Assembly: GCF_000715075.1 (NCBI RefSeq)
Contig: NC_134102.1
Location: forward strand, 44,711,348-44,775,347
Direction of reading: 5' to 3'
Origin: Nicotiana tabacum
Taxonomy: Eukaryota > Streptophyta > Magnoliopsida > Solanales > Solanaceae
DNA length: 64,000 nt
The translations under genes were made by a program, and so were the position numbers. The number at the start of each line of letters is the position of its first letter. Within the stretch, counting starts at the first letter, position 1. Below, piece after piece: positions 10,362 to 21,589 of this stretch. The notes under the pieces were generated by a model, which was given only the letters and a program-made list of their open reading frames with translations, did not search any database and was not told the origin of the DNA.

Positions 10362-13300
10362 ATGAAAGGAGGGAAACAGAACTCCGATGCCGTCGCCGGC
10401 GACAATGGTGTCAGTCGTGAGCAGCCATCCAACGGTGCCGCACAAGCTGAGCAGCAAAAAAGAGATGGGAATGCTGGCGAAGAGGATGAAGATGTGGGAA
10501 AGGAGTATGAAGAGAAAATCGAAGAAGAGGAATTAGCTGATGCGGAAAAACCAAAGCTTGCTGAAGGGTTTTATGAGATTGAGGATGTATGGAGAAAGAG
10601 GGTTCGAAAGGTTAGTTTCATTTTGGAGTCAAACGACTTTTCCCCTTTTTTTGTTACTTTTTTTTAATCCTTATTTGTGACTTTAATTTCTGTGATTGTG
10701 TGGATTTGGGAATCTTGAAAATGCTGTGGAAAAACAAAGGGCAAAGTTCAGTATCTAATCAAATGGTAAGTTTACTATGCATAATGCAATAGATATATAA
10801 AGTTATTTACTTTGCTTCCCGTTTTCCATTTTTGAAATGTTGTACCATGAAATTTGCTAGATTGAAGGATAAGATTCTGTTGTATGCAGGCGAGGCTGGC
10901 CGGAGAGTGCAAACACATGGGAACCTGTGGAGAATCTAATGACGTGCTATGATGTTATTGATGCATTTGAAGAGAGGTGTGCATTTTTTGTCCATTGCAC
11001 TTACTTGAGTATAGTAGTTAGCTGAGTTGGTTTAATAGAATAATGGGAATATTGATTTTTCGGCTCTTTTTCATTCTTTTGTTGTGCTTTATTTTTCTTT
11101 TTGAAGCTTGCGGTCAGGGAAACAACGATTGGCACGTAAGCGTAAGCGGCAGCATGGGGTTACTCACACTCAAATCAAAAGAAAGCAGCAGCAGTGTTCC
11201 CCTGCAGCTGCTACATATGATGTGCCTGCAGTGAAGGTTAGCATAATGGAGGAACCTATGCCTTCATCTCCTCTGGCTAGCTTGGATGCTATTAATCATG
11301 TGGATAGTAGTGGTAGTGGTTTGAATGATATCCAAGTGGACGGAGTGGCGAACGGCAATGATTTGAATTTCGATTCCTCTATAAAAGAAATTAATGAGAA
11401 AAATGAATTGGATTTAAAGCTTAGTGAATTAAAGGGAGGGATAGCAACAAAAGAGACATCTGCGGATACATCTGGTGATGGCCTTACAAGTGGATTTTCA
11501 GCAGCCAATGGAACAGAATCACTTCAATCTGGTCGCTGTACCGGAGCTAAAAGGAGGAAGCCTACTTCTGTTCGGAGGTTTAAACCGGAAACTGCCTCAG
11601 GTGTAATGAATGATTCCCAAGATGCTGTAGCAAATGCTACTAGTGGCCCTTTTGTTGCATTCACGCAGGAAGGAATTCACGATCATGGATTTGTGGGCAA
11701 TGCTTTAGGTTGCAAAAATAAGTGGGATGATTCCAAAGATGCGTGTGCCATAGCAGAAATTATAAAGCCTATGAGCTATTCGGCATCTGTATCGAGTGAT
11801 TTTCAGGATGTGTTCGTGACCTTTTTAGCTAAGAGGTCTGTGACTTCCAGACTACACTTGTTTTTACTCAGTTGCAAAGAATATGAGCTTTCCTTAAATA
11901 TAGTGAAATTAATGTCTTCAGAAAGGAAAAAAGGTACAGTAAAAATAATGAACTTCTTTCAAATGAACAAAAGATGCTTGCTGTGCACTAAATTTGTTGC
12001 TTACTCACTTATCCAAATTACCTCAGCTATTCTTGGATGTAACTTATTTTCTGGATGCCATGTATTGGAATTAACTGGCTTTTTTTCTGTTTTATCACAT
12101 GCATTGTCTTGTTTGGTGTCCATTGTTTCTTCCATCAATGGTAGTGCAACGTTCTGTCTTTTCTTCTTTGGAACAGAATATGTCCATTGCACTCCAGTGG
12201 TTGAACCTCTTTAAGAGAGCTGCTTTGCATATACCCTTTGAAGGATGTGCTGAAACCTTTAAACAAAGAAAAAGGAATAGTTTCTTGAGAGGGAATATTT
12301 AATCAGGATCTGAGATAGGTCTTTGACTTGGAAAGGGAGAGAAAATGATGGACTATCATTTATCCGTTTGATTTCTCTAGGTGACCTTTCTTTTTGGTTT
12401 TAGCTTGTTGAGTTTTGGAACATTCATCATTTACTAAGTTACTCCCTTTATCCTGGTCAAATTTGAGCTTGTTTGGCGTTGCTTAGAGATTAAGAAGTGA
12501 AAGTTTGAATCAATTAATATATTTGTACTCGATTTAGTATGTTTACTACTTTACTAATGTGAAAATAAGTATAATTGTTTTATTTTTGAGAATGAAAAAT
12601 AAGTATAATTGTTGAAAGGACTTTCCTTCAATTATACCAATAAATGAATATCTTTAAAATTCACTCACTTGCTTAATGCCTTACACTCTCGTCAATACTA
12701 CTACAACTTATAACCAAGTTTCAAGATATAAGGGAATGCTGTCCGTCTTGTTCCTTTGCTATTTCCTTATCACATTGCCTTACTGTCTCTTACATTTCCT
12801 TTACCGTCTCTAGCCATCTTTGTTAAGTGTCCCACACTAGTTGAAGGAATAGGATGTTGTCTCCTTATAGGGTCTTGGTCAATGTTCACCTCATGAGATA
12901 GCTTTTGGGGTTGAGTTAGACTCATTGTTCATTTTTTTAATATGGTATTAGAGCTAGTCCTACGCCTATCTTGGTTTATCAAATGTTTGGGCCCTTATGT
13001 TATACAGATGTTCAGTTTTGGGCGTGCAACGGTGTTAAGTGTCCCATATTGGTTAAGGTAATGAGCTGCTGCCCTCCTTATATGCTCTTTGGGCAATCCT
13101 CGTCCCATGAGCTAACTTTTGGGATTGTATCAGGCGAAAGGCACCAATTTATTCAGTCCAAATTGTCGCTAAATAGAACTTGCCCTGCCTATCTCTATCT
13201 TTATTATTTCTAGCAATATCCACCGCTACCACTGGACTTTGTTCTTTACCTCGTTTAACAACATTACAACACAACTCTAGTAAGCTTTTGCAGTCTGTTT

Positions 13301-15865
13301 AACTATCCAAATTGAAGACCAATCCTTTGTGGAAACTACTCTATCCTCCTGGTGTAGACTTTATCCATGAAGAGCATAGCATCTCCCTAAACTAGCTTGT
13401 TATTAACAAATTTTTTAAAAAACTTGTGTAGAAGCAACTAATATTTTTCTTGGGCTTGCTCCTTGACATGGTAAGGATAAACTGTAATTTCTAGTGAAGT
13501 TGGTTATCGTGGTCAAGTTGAAACTGTCTATGCTGCTTTGGTTGTTAGTGTTTGGACCAGAGTTACTTTAAACATGACCCCTAGGGAGTAGTAAATTGAA
13601 TTTGGCCATCCTGAACACAATACACTAGCGATTCATTTATATCCCTTTGGTTTACAATTTAGCTAGAATAATTGTTTTCTAACTAGACTCTGCTTATTAA
13701 ACCGTGGTTCATAATTTTTTGCTAGTGCTTCTTTGTGGAAGAACCTTTATTTTGGATAAGAAGAAAATTCGTAAATAATATCTTCATCTATATTTTAAAT
13801 TATACTATTTTAACCAAGGTTAACACACACGACACCCCTTTTCTTTTACAATTTTGTGACTTCTAAATCTGACTCTCCTTAATAGAATTGTAACTCCAAA
13901 AATCTTTTGTTAGTGCTTTATTCTGTAAAAATCTTTGAAGTTATTTACTTAATGATATTAAGAAGGGATTTGATACTATTTTGTTGAAGTTTTTGAACTA
14001 CATTACCATAAAAAAAAGGTTTTTACCTAGGTTAACTATATAACCTAGTGAATCCTACTCTTTGCAAACTAAAATTTATGCTGGGTAGTGTATCACATTT
14101 TTTTTCCCATTCCACAAACTGGAATAATTTTCATGTTAAGCAACTTTTGTGTGGAGGATGTAGGGTTTAAGTAGAAATGCTGGTAGACTAAACTTTAGGT
14201 ACAGGGCAACGACCAGTATCATTCTTGAATGTGTTGTGGAAGCCATTATGGAAGAGCAAGAATGTAATAGGGACTAGGGAGAGCTACAACAGGTTGATAG
14301 AGCAGTTAAGTCATAGAGATAATAACTGGCCTTGGAAGATGATTTGGAAAACTAGAGTTCTAGTTAAGGTAGCATAGCAACCTGGGGAGCCTGTTTGACT
14401 CGGGACAATTTGCAGAAAAGAGGCTTTAGTCTATGCAATAGGTGTTACCTATGTGAAGAAGAGCAAGAATCAGTGAATCAGCTCCTCCTTCATTGTAGAG
14501 TATCTAGGCAATGCAGGGATCTATTGTTCAACATCTGTCGTATTTCTTGGGTGATGCTTCAATCTGTCAGGGGTTCGTTAGAAGCTTGGCAATCTCATAG
14601 AGTACCTAGAAGGCTAAAACATTCCGTTGTGCATTCTATGGACCTTATGGCTGGAAAGGGACAATGCTTGCTTTGAAGGACATGGGAATCATATTATTAG
14701 AATTAAGAATATATGTCTCCATAATCTGTATTTTTGGTGTAAAGTTAGTCAGTTAGGAAATCTGAATCAATATTTAGACTTCCTGGAGGTGTTAGGAGGG
14801 GGAGGATAGCTTGTTGATGTTGTCGTTTGGGATGATTCTTGTACCATTTTGTACCATCTCGGTACCTTATAGATAAACTTTTACCTTATTAAAATAATAA
14901 TAATAATAATGGGGAGAACCACGTAGGCAGATTTGTGGAAATGGACGAAATAAAATAAAAGCAGAATTTCACAAGCAATGCCTCAATGAACTGTGACTGA
15001 TATTTTAACAGGGGCAATGTAGTCTTTGAAATTTCTGTTGTTAAAGTATGAAACTTAATGTGATTTTTGTGAAAATTGTGTCTATTTGTGTTGCAGCAAT
15101 ATTATGTGTTTTCTTGGATGGGTAAAGCGTATAGGTGTTATCTGTTTATATTACACCCCCCTCTCTTTCTTGTCTCATCAGCTTTTACCTAGTTGAATCA
15201 GTGCCTAGTGTCCTTGTCGCTTTATAGTCTAGTTCAATCTGTCCGCTTAATATTATTGTGGTGAATCTTTTATAAGTTTATAGGTTACATGATGGCATTT
15301 TTTGTTTTTCAATGGTTTCCTGCAGGTCTGATGGAAAGGAAGTTATGGTGGATAACAAGTTTCTAAAGATGAATAATCCACTTGTGGTAGCTGCTTTTCT
15401 TTTTCTCTATTGAATCTTTCATCATCATAAAATGCAGTGATATTATATTTTCAATATGGATTATTTATAGTGACCCTCTAGTTTCCCATACTTATAGAGA
15501 CCTCTGCTGTTCTTAAAATTACACCAACCTGATCTCTTAACATATCATCGCTAACACAGTTCCTTAATGTATCTTAATTCATCCAAAATAAAAAAAAGTA
15601 TTTGCTTCTTACTTGGTCGTTAAGATTGATTATTCATTTGATGATCGACATTTTATGTATATTTGACAAAAAAATGTTAACCTATGGATTAATTTCAGAA
15701 ACTAGAGGAAAAGTTCATTTAACTGTAACAAAACTGAAGAGGAGGTTAATGTAATTTATTATTTCTGTTATATATTCTATTCTTTTTAATTGAATTAACT
15801 TTTGCTTTCTTTTGCAGTTGATAAACTTTTATGAGCAAAATCTTCGATATCATCCCACACAATGA
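10362..15865 (+). CDS. LHP1: LHP1/TFL2-like chromodomain protein (six exons, 399 aa)
   Basis: Coding exons: 10362-10610, 10740-10765, 10890-10976, 11107-11835, 15326-15386 and 15818-15865 (1200 nt, frame kept across every junction, stop TGA). The acidic N-terminus (about residues 35-64) precedes a chromodomain (66-116; FYEIE, YLIKWRGW, NTWEP) with cage residues Tyr71, Trp92 and Trp95. A basic RKRKR stretch (131-135) and KRRK later look like nuclear signals, and a chromo-shadow domain (about 339-399; [21 protein letters not shown]) ends the protein. In Arabidopsis LHP1 binds H3K27me3 and works with Polycomb complexes to silence flowering and other genes in the nucleus; the same role is inferred. 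Splice sites are GT-AG. The acceptor of the 26-nt exon 2 lacks a pyrimidine tract, and the exon 4 donor is GTCTGT. Intron 4 (3490 bp) carries transposon remnants. Confidence 0.93.
12821..13140 (+). mobile_element. TRIM-type miniature LTR element in LHP1 intron 4
   Basis: Two related direct repeats start TGTTAAGTGTCCCA (12821 and 13033), each about 110-122 bp and sharing CTCCTTATA, CATGAG and TAGCTTTTGGGG-like blocks. After the first, TGGTATTAGAGCTAG (from 12943) resembles a tRNA-Met primer site. Only about 75 bp separates the primer site from the second repeat, with no coding capacity. This is the layout of a terminal-repeat retrotransposon in miniature, non-autonomous. The right end fades out near 13140, so the boundary is approximate. 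Intron 4 seems tolerant of it. Confidence 0.75.
14230..14912 (+). mobile_element. LINE (non-LTR retrotransposon) 3' fragment in LHP1 intron 4
   Basis: The plus-strand frames at 14395-14676 and 14620-14809 encode the C-terminal region typical of plant LINE reverse transcriptases: a zf-RVT domain ([22 protein letters not shown]) and then [12 protein letters not shown] with FWCKVSQ. A frameshift lies around 14630-14650. The block ends in an (AAT)n tail at 14891-14912, the usual 3' tail of such LINEs. It is a 5'-truncated, dead copy in the sense orientation of the host gene. The left edge is uncertain. Confidence 0.8.
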
Positions 15866-16300
15866 ATGCGCTTCGGCGAAGGTGGAACTATTCTCGCTTG
15901 ACTTGTATGTACAGAGTGTTGAAATCTTGTAGCATCAGGCTGTAGGTATTATACCTGTTAGAGTATTTATAGGGAGGTCAGTAAATCACTAGAGTTATGC
16001 TGCATATTATGGAAACCCTGCATTAGCTTCAGCTGATTTTTCAAAAAAAAAAAAAAAAAAAAAAACCTGGACTTCAAAGTTTTATCTCTACAGTATAACC
16101 CAATATATGCATTGTAAATGACAGATAATATTCTTTTGTTATCTTAGGTGGCAAAACCATTATAGGTTTTGTAGTTCAATAGCATTAATATGGAATGCAG
16201 ACATCCGCAAATGTTTGTGGAATTGCTCTGCTATTGGCCATTATATGTTCTAATACATTTTGTTAGATGAACAAAAGGGAGGATGATTGATAATCTACCT
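15866..16300 (+). other. Probable LHP1 3' UTR and downstream sequence
   Basis: Follows the stop codon with no open frame. A genomic run of 23 A at 16043-16065 could mark a retroposed tail or simply a slippage-prone tract. No single poly(A) signal stands out. Confidence 0.4.
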
Positions 16301-18177
16301 GATCGAATTCGCATAACAATTGTAAAATTTTTATGTGACGTCCAGTTTTGCACCACTAATTGAATTTGTGCCCACTTTTTAAAAATTTTTAGTTGATACC
16401 CAATTTTAGGATAACATCAGATACATACATTTTTCTCTTCTTCTTTACTGTTGTTTCTTCTTTTTCTTCTTTGTGTTTAGAGTTTCTTCTTCTTCTTAGT
16501 TACAAAATGGGTTTGGTAAATTTGTTGTTTTGACAATTTGATGATTGATGTTTGTTCTTTATGATATTTGAAAGTTATGTTTCAAATTTGAGCTCATTTG
16601 GGATAGATTTGGACATTGAATCGTGTATTATTGAAATTTGAAGAACAAGTTTATGTTGCAGAATTTAAGATTTGAAATTTGAAGTTGCATTCAATAGATT
16701 GAACTACTTAAGATTCGAATTTCTGAAGTTGTATTTGAAAGATAGAAGACTTTAAAGATTTCTGAAGTTGCATTGAAGAGATTAAACTACTTTAAGTACG
16801 AGCGGGCAAAATTTTGTACAATGCGAGTACAACTTCAATGGTGGCCTCAAAAGTGGGTATATATAAAAATGCCCATTAACAATTGGGTCTTCGCTCTCTT
16901 TTGCTTCTCTTTCCTAATGTTGTGTTAGTTGGAGCAAATCGTTTAGACTTATTTTGGTATGAGATTTTTTGTTCCTATATCATAATTCATACTTATTTCC
17001 CAAATTTCTCTAAAGTTTGTTATTTACCTATAACTATAACTATATATTATTTACAATTCATATACATTCCCCTTAAAAGGCTCCCAAACCATGATTATTG
17101 CCATCAATTAAGGGATTCAATTCCACCATTTTCTTCCTCTCCCCTCCCCCTCTTCTTCTGTTGCCTCCCTCTTCTTCTGTCGCTTTCCTCTTCTATTAAT
17201 TTGTTGCCAATTTATGCCATATATTGCTGTCATCGGTTTTTATAATATGCCACATATTTCAATTGCTGCCATTGATTTGTAAATCGTGAAGTATACTCCA
17301 TCATGAAAAAAAAAAATTCAGCGATTCAAATGAAATAGTGATGACTGAAAAATCATTCCTAATATTTGGGTCATTTTCTCCCGAAACATAAAATTTATTC
17401 ACGTACTGAGATTGGGTAGTGAAACTTTTTTACATCATTCATACAATATTGATACAAAACTAATAAAACCAAAACATCATACAACTTAAAATTAATTTTC
17501 GTAAACTATAATATAACTTTAATACAACTTTGATACACTTTTAATACATGTATATAACTTTCATATTATATATCTACACCGGAATACGATTTCATACAAA
17601 TTTCATACAACTATTGTACGTCTTTAATATAATTTTGATAAATAAATATAACTTTATGTAAAAGAGAGTATTCAAAACTTAAATACAAATAATGATTCAT
17701 ATAATATATAACTTATTTAAAACTTTCATTTGATATTTATACAAAAAAAAAAAAAAATATAACTACAATAGAATACAATTTAATACAGTATTTATATAAA
17801 TTTCATACAACTATAACACAACTTTAATACATCTTCTTCCTCTTCAAAATTTAATATGAAAATTCATCCAAAATCAACTATAATCTTCACCGAACACCTC
17901 AAAATTGAGATATAATCTTCAAAAGATTTTTTTGATCATTTGCTACAACACCCAATCCAAATAAATAATAATTTTTAAAAATTCGAATTCAAAATCAAAG
18001 ATTTGAAACTTTTTTGTTATGGTTGTCAATGTCTGGGGAGGTAGCGACAAGGACTAGTTCGTTGGTGACATGCGATGACGTCAAATCCATTATTGAATTC
18101 TCTGAAGAAGAAGACAAGAAAAAGGAGATGAGCAAAGAGAGAGAAGTATAGAAGATCTAAAGAAAAAAAAATAGGGC

Positions 18178-18246
<69 letters not shown>

Positions 18247-18566
18247 GAAGAGAGAGAGGGGGCATGTATAAAGGGATGGGAAATTCAATTACCAAATTAA
18301 AAGGCTACAATCAAGGGATATTCAATTAATATTAATTTGTATAGAATTAGTAAATTGTATATCAACTTGTGATTAAGTTAAAATCTCAATAGTGATGGTA
18401 AATAAGTTTCAAAACTAGTATAGCTAAGTAAAATTCTCTTTTTGTATTATTGCCTTATTGGTGGCCCATGTTATAGAGCTAGCAACAAGCTTAGCCGAGC
18501 TCTAGGCACCATTCAAGTCCAAAACAAGGGGAAATTTCTCAATGTTGATGTTTATTGTCAAGGCCC
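16300..18566. other. Gene-free repeat-like region
   Basis: Contains an imperfect duplication (GAAGTTGCATT...GATTGAACTACTT, near 16680 and 16765), a stretch with about ten ATACAA words (17440-17840) and a long (AG)n run (18178-18244). A small pyrimidine-rich frame at 16883-17245 does not look like a protein. I recognise no gene. Confidence 0.5.
18178..18244. repeat. (AG)n microsatellite
   Basis: More than 30 near-perfect AG units. Confidence 0.97.
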
Positions 18567-19740
18567 TGTCACAACTCGGAATTCCCACCCTCGTAATCGT
18601 GATGGCGCCTGACATTTCACTTGCTAGGCAAGCCAACACTATAATAATTTTTAGTCATTTTCAATGAATCAAATTAGCTGATACCAATTAGACTGAAATA
18701 GAGTGTGAAAAGTCATAACAACTGCAATATCTAGATGCAACCCCAGATCTGGTATCACAAGTGCACGAACGACTAGAATAATACAGATAATGGTCTGAAT
18801 GAAAGTAAAACTATCTGAAAGAAATAAATAGCTAGAATAAAGTAGAAGGGGACTTCAGGGTTGCGGACGCTGAGCAGTTGTACCTCAAGTCTCCGTCTGA
18901 TTGTCAATCCGAGTAATCTACTGACTGCCGCTGGGACCGACTACAAAATATGCACAAGAAGTGTAAAGTATAGTATGAGTACAACCGACCCCATATACTC
19001 TGTAAGTGTCGAGCCTAACCTCGATCAAGTAGTGACGAGGCTAAGCCAAGTAACTTACAATAACATGTACGCAGTATAATAATAATGACCGGAAAGAAAT
19101 GCAAAAAGAGTAAGGTAACCAATTTATGAAAATAAACTCAATCCTCGAAATCAGTAACACCAGAAATACCAATCCTCAGAATCTCATACGAAAGCAACGA
19201 AGCCAACATAATACAACAAGGAATACAAAATACACAATATGTTGTGGCGCGCAACCCGATCTCATCGTACAAACACGATCCTCCCTTATTTCACCATATC
19301 AATATCAATAATAACAAGTAAAATCTATTGCGGCTCGCAACCCGATCCCAACATATAATCATAATCAATATCATAATCCTCTCATATTTCACCATATCAA
19401 TCCTCCCTTATTCCACCTGTTGTGGCGCGCAACCCAGATCTTATCATATTAATATCAATCCTCCCTTATTCCACCTGTTGCGGCGTGCAATCCGATCCAT
19501 AAACAAGAATCAATAGATGCAATAAATTTCGCAACTCAATTCACACGAATCTCTAAGAATAAAGAATATGAAAGCAAGCCATAAAGGAACCTCGTACCAA
19601 ATCAAGAGATACTACAATTAATACAAAGCAACAAGACAAATCAAATATATGACAATTAAGGTGAACAAGTAAGACAATTAAGACAAGTAGCAATTAATCA
19701 TGGAATCATGGAAGAATCGAACAATTTAATATGAGCTCAT
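18567..19740 (-). repeat. Truncated gypsy LTR fragment
   Basis: Starts TGTCACAACTCGG, like the LTR start at 6193, and contains the shared blocks TAGGCAAGCC (18625-18634) and TAGTATGAGTACA (18971-18983) in the same order as the LTRs at 34191 and 46605. It fades out near 19740 and has no primer site or coding domain on either side, so it is a broken LTR. Orientation is taken from the related complete elements. Confidence 0.75.
19240..19505. repeat. Minisatellite inside the LTR fragment, about four units
   Basis: Units of roughly 60-95 bp each start TGTTGYGGCGYGCAAYCC-like words (19238, 19327, 19418, 19478) and carry ATCCTCCCTTATTYCACC. Unit lengths vary because of internal ATCAATATCA expansions. 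Similar words with the text ...GATCC recur in the LTRs at 35150 and 47560 only loosely. Confidence 0.75.
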
Positions 19741-20331
19741 ATATTGGTAATATTTTAGATTGGGGGCGCTTTTAGATATTAGGGTATCGGGAAAATGAAA
19801 AGTCAAAGATGCCATTTGTAAAATCATTGATGTTAATGATGTTAGATCAACTAACTATTTGCTTTATTTGAAAATCTAACCTTCCCCAACCTATTCATCC
19901 AATTTATTTTGATGCGAAAATCATAGCTATTGCTTTTTGTTTATGAAGAAGACCCCGTAATTCCGTCTAGTATGAACTGAAGCTGTCAGAAAAAGATAGG
20001 AGTAGTACATTAAATGTACTTGAAAAACTTGCATGTCTTAATTATTTGTTGGAAATTTCCGTAACTTTACATAATTTCGAAATGGGTGAATTATAATTCA
20101 AGAAAAATGAGAAATCAATATTTGAGTTTACACACAGAAAATTTGATGGGTTGATCATTGCATTTCAAATTCAGCAATTAGGCGGTGATTATTTTTTCTA
20201 GTACAACCAACCAATCAGTGTACTACTTATGCTAATTTTAGGCTAAAATTAATTATAATAATGGAGTATTACTAATTCACTTCTTAATGGATTATACAAA
20301 AGGAACCTAACCATTCCACCACAATTTTCAA
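19741..20331. other. Gene-free AT-rich spacer
   Basis: No gene, RNA or repeat boundary recognised. Confidence 0.5.
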
Positions 20332-21589
20332 TATTGTTGCAAAATAAAATAAACGGCAAAGGGCCAAATATATCCCCCTACTTTCGAAAATGGTCTAAGA
20401 ATATCCTCGTTATACTATTGAGTTATCTATACCTCTGCAATCATACTTTGAGTTCAAATATACCCTTCATTTAAACGGAGGGACACGTGTCATCGTCCTG
20501 TTGGTCAATTCTAAATATCTCATAATTAATTAAAAAGACTCATTACCTATACTCGAAAAATAATTTTTTTTTATAAAAACTAGAAAAAACTAAAATATTT
20601 TTTTACTAAAAACTGGAAAAAACGAAAATATTTTTTTTCCAGTTTTACAAAAAAACTGCTTAAAAAAAAACTGAAAAATATTTTCTAAAATAATATTTTT
20701 GTAAAAACTGAAAACAAAAACTGAAAAGCAATTTTCTAAAGCAATTAAAAACTAAAAAAAACTGAAATATTTTTAACTAAAAACTGAAAAAAAAATATAT
20801 TTATTTTTTCAGTTTTTACAAAAACACTGCTTTAGAAATTTGCTTTTTAGTTTTTTCTTTCCAGTATTTACAAAAATATTATTTTAGAAAATAATTTTCA
20901 GCTTTTTTTAAAGCATTCTTTTTTCAGCTTTAAAAATTGCTTTTCAGTTTTTTAAAAAATTACTTTTTTTAGTTTTTAGTAAAAATATATTTAGTTTTTT
21001 CGAGTTTTTACAAAAAAAAATTGCTTTAGAAAATTGATTTTCAGCTTTTTTTTTCCAGTTTTTTCTAAAGCAGTTTTTTTGTAAAAAGTGGAAAAAAAAA
21101 ATATTTTCGTTTTTTTCAGTTTCAAGTAAAAATAATTTCAGTTTTTTTCAGTTTTTCCAAAAAAAAAAATTGCTTTAAAAAATTGATTTTCGGGTATGGG
21201 TAATAGGTCTTTTTAATTAATTAGAAAATATTTAGAATTGACCAACATGACGATGATACGTGTCTCTCCGTTTAAATAAGGAGCATATTTGAACCCAAAG
21301 TATGACTGTAGGAGTATAGATAACCCAATAATATAACGAGGAGTATTTTTAGACCATTTTCGAAAGTAGATGAGTATATTTGGCCCTTTGCCGTAAAATA
21401 AAATAGGGCAGTACGATGCACAAAGCATTCTACGTTCACGTAGAAGAGGGGCCACAAATCAAGAGAATGTTATGTAGACAACCTATCTAATGCAAGCACC
21501 AATGGTTGATACCGATGTTTGAACTCGTGAACTATAAGTCACACAAAGACTACTGTTGCTCCAAGACTCTCTTTATTGTTGCAAAATAA
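20332..21589 (-). mobile_element. TS-type SINE with 16-bp duplications, split by a MITE
   Basis: Read on the minus strand from 21573, the body has the tRNA-derived head (TCTTGGAGCAACAGTAG, an A-box-like region; CACGAGTTCAAAC, a B-box-like region), then TGCTTGCATTAGATAGG and GAATGCTTTGTGCATCG and a (TTTTA)n tail, as in Solanaceae TS SINEs. The identical 16 bases TATTGTTGCAAAATAA flank it at 20332-20347 and 21574-21589. The tail is interrupted by the foldback MITE at 20354-21393. SINEs are transcribed by RNA polymerase III and moved by LINE enzymes; the boxes here are mutated. Confidence 0.85.
20354..21393. mobile_element. Foldback MULE-type MITE, copy 1 (1040 bp)
   Basis: Termini are CGGCAAAGGGCC and its inverse GGCCCTTTGCCG. 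The outer about 220 bp on each side are inverted copies, and the centre consists of arrays of AAAACTGAAAA-like words on the left and TTTTCAGTTTT-like words on the right, so nearly the whole element could fold into one hairpin. It has perfect 9-bp target duplications TAAAATAAA (20345-20353, 21394-21402), the size made by Mutator-like transposases. There is no coding capacity. Left arm has CACGTG (20484), right arm has TACGTG (21257). Confidence 0.9.

Larger units (their letters stand above)
11836..15325 (+). other. LHP1 intron 4 (3490 bp)
   Basis: Apart from the TRIM and LINE remnants, I see no gene in it. A stretch at 12434-12640 has TACTCCCTTTATCC and repeated AAATAAGTATAATTGTT words, perhaps an old Stowaway-like remnant. 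Exon 4 stays open 379 nt beyond its donor, so intron retention would add about 126 unrelated residues and remove half of the chromo-shadow domain. Confidence 0.7.

Noticed and set aside
11836..12214. Longer reading frame of LHP1 exon 4 as the true C-terminus
   Set aside because: The chromo-shadow domain continues in frame in exons at 15326 and 15818, ending in the expected C-terminus; the read-through is intron sequence.
12900..12960. Cassandra element (TRIM with 5S RNA domain) in the LHP1 intron
   Set aside because: The LTR is only about 120 bp and I see no 5S-like internal promoter, so it is called a TRIM of uncertain family.
16883..17245. 120-codon frame, hydrophobic and Leu/Ser-rich
   Set aside because: Low-complexity pyrimidine-rich DNA with no recognisable domain, no introns or promoter, in a repeat region.
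18026..18295. Minus-strand frame with a long Ser-Leu repeat
   Set aside because: Pure translation of the (AG)n microsatellite.
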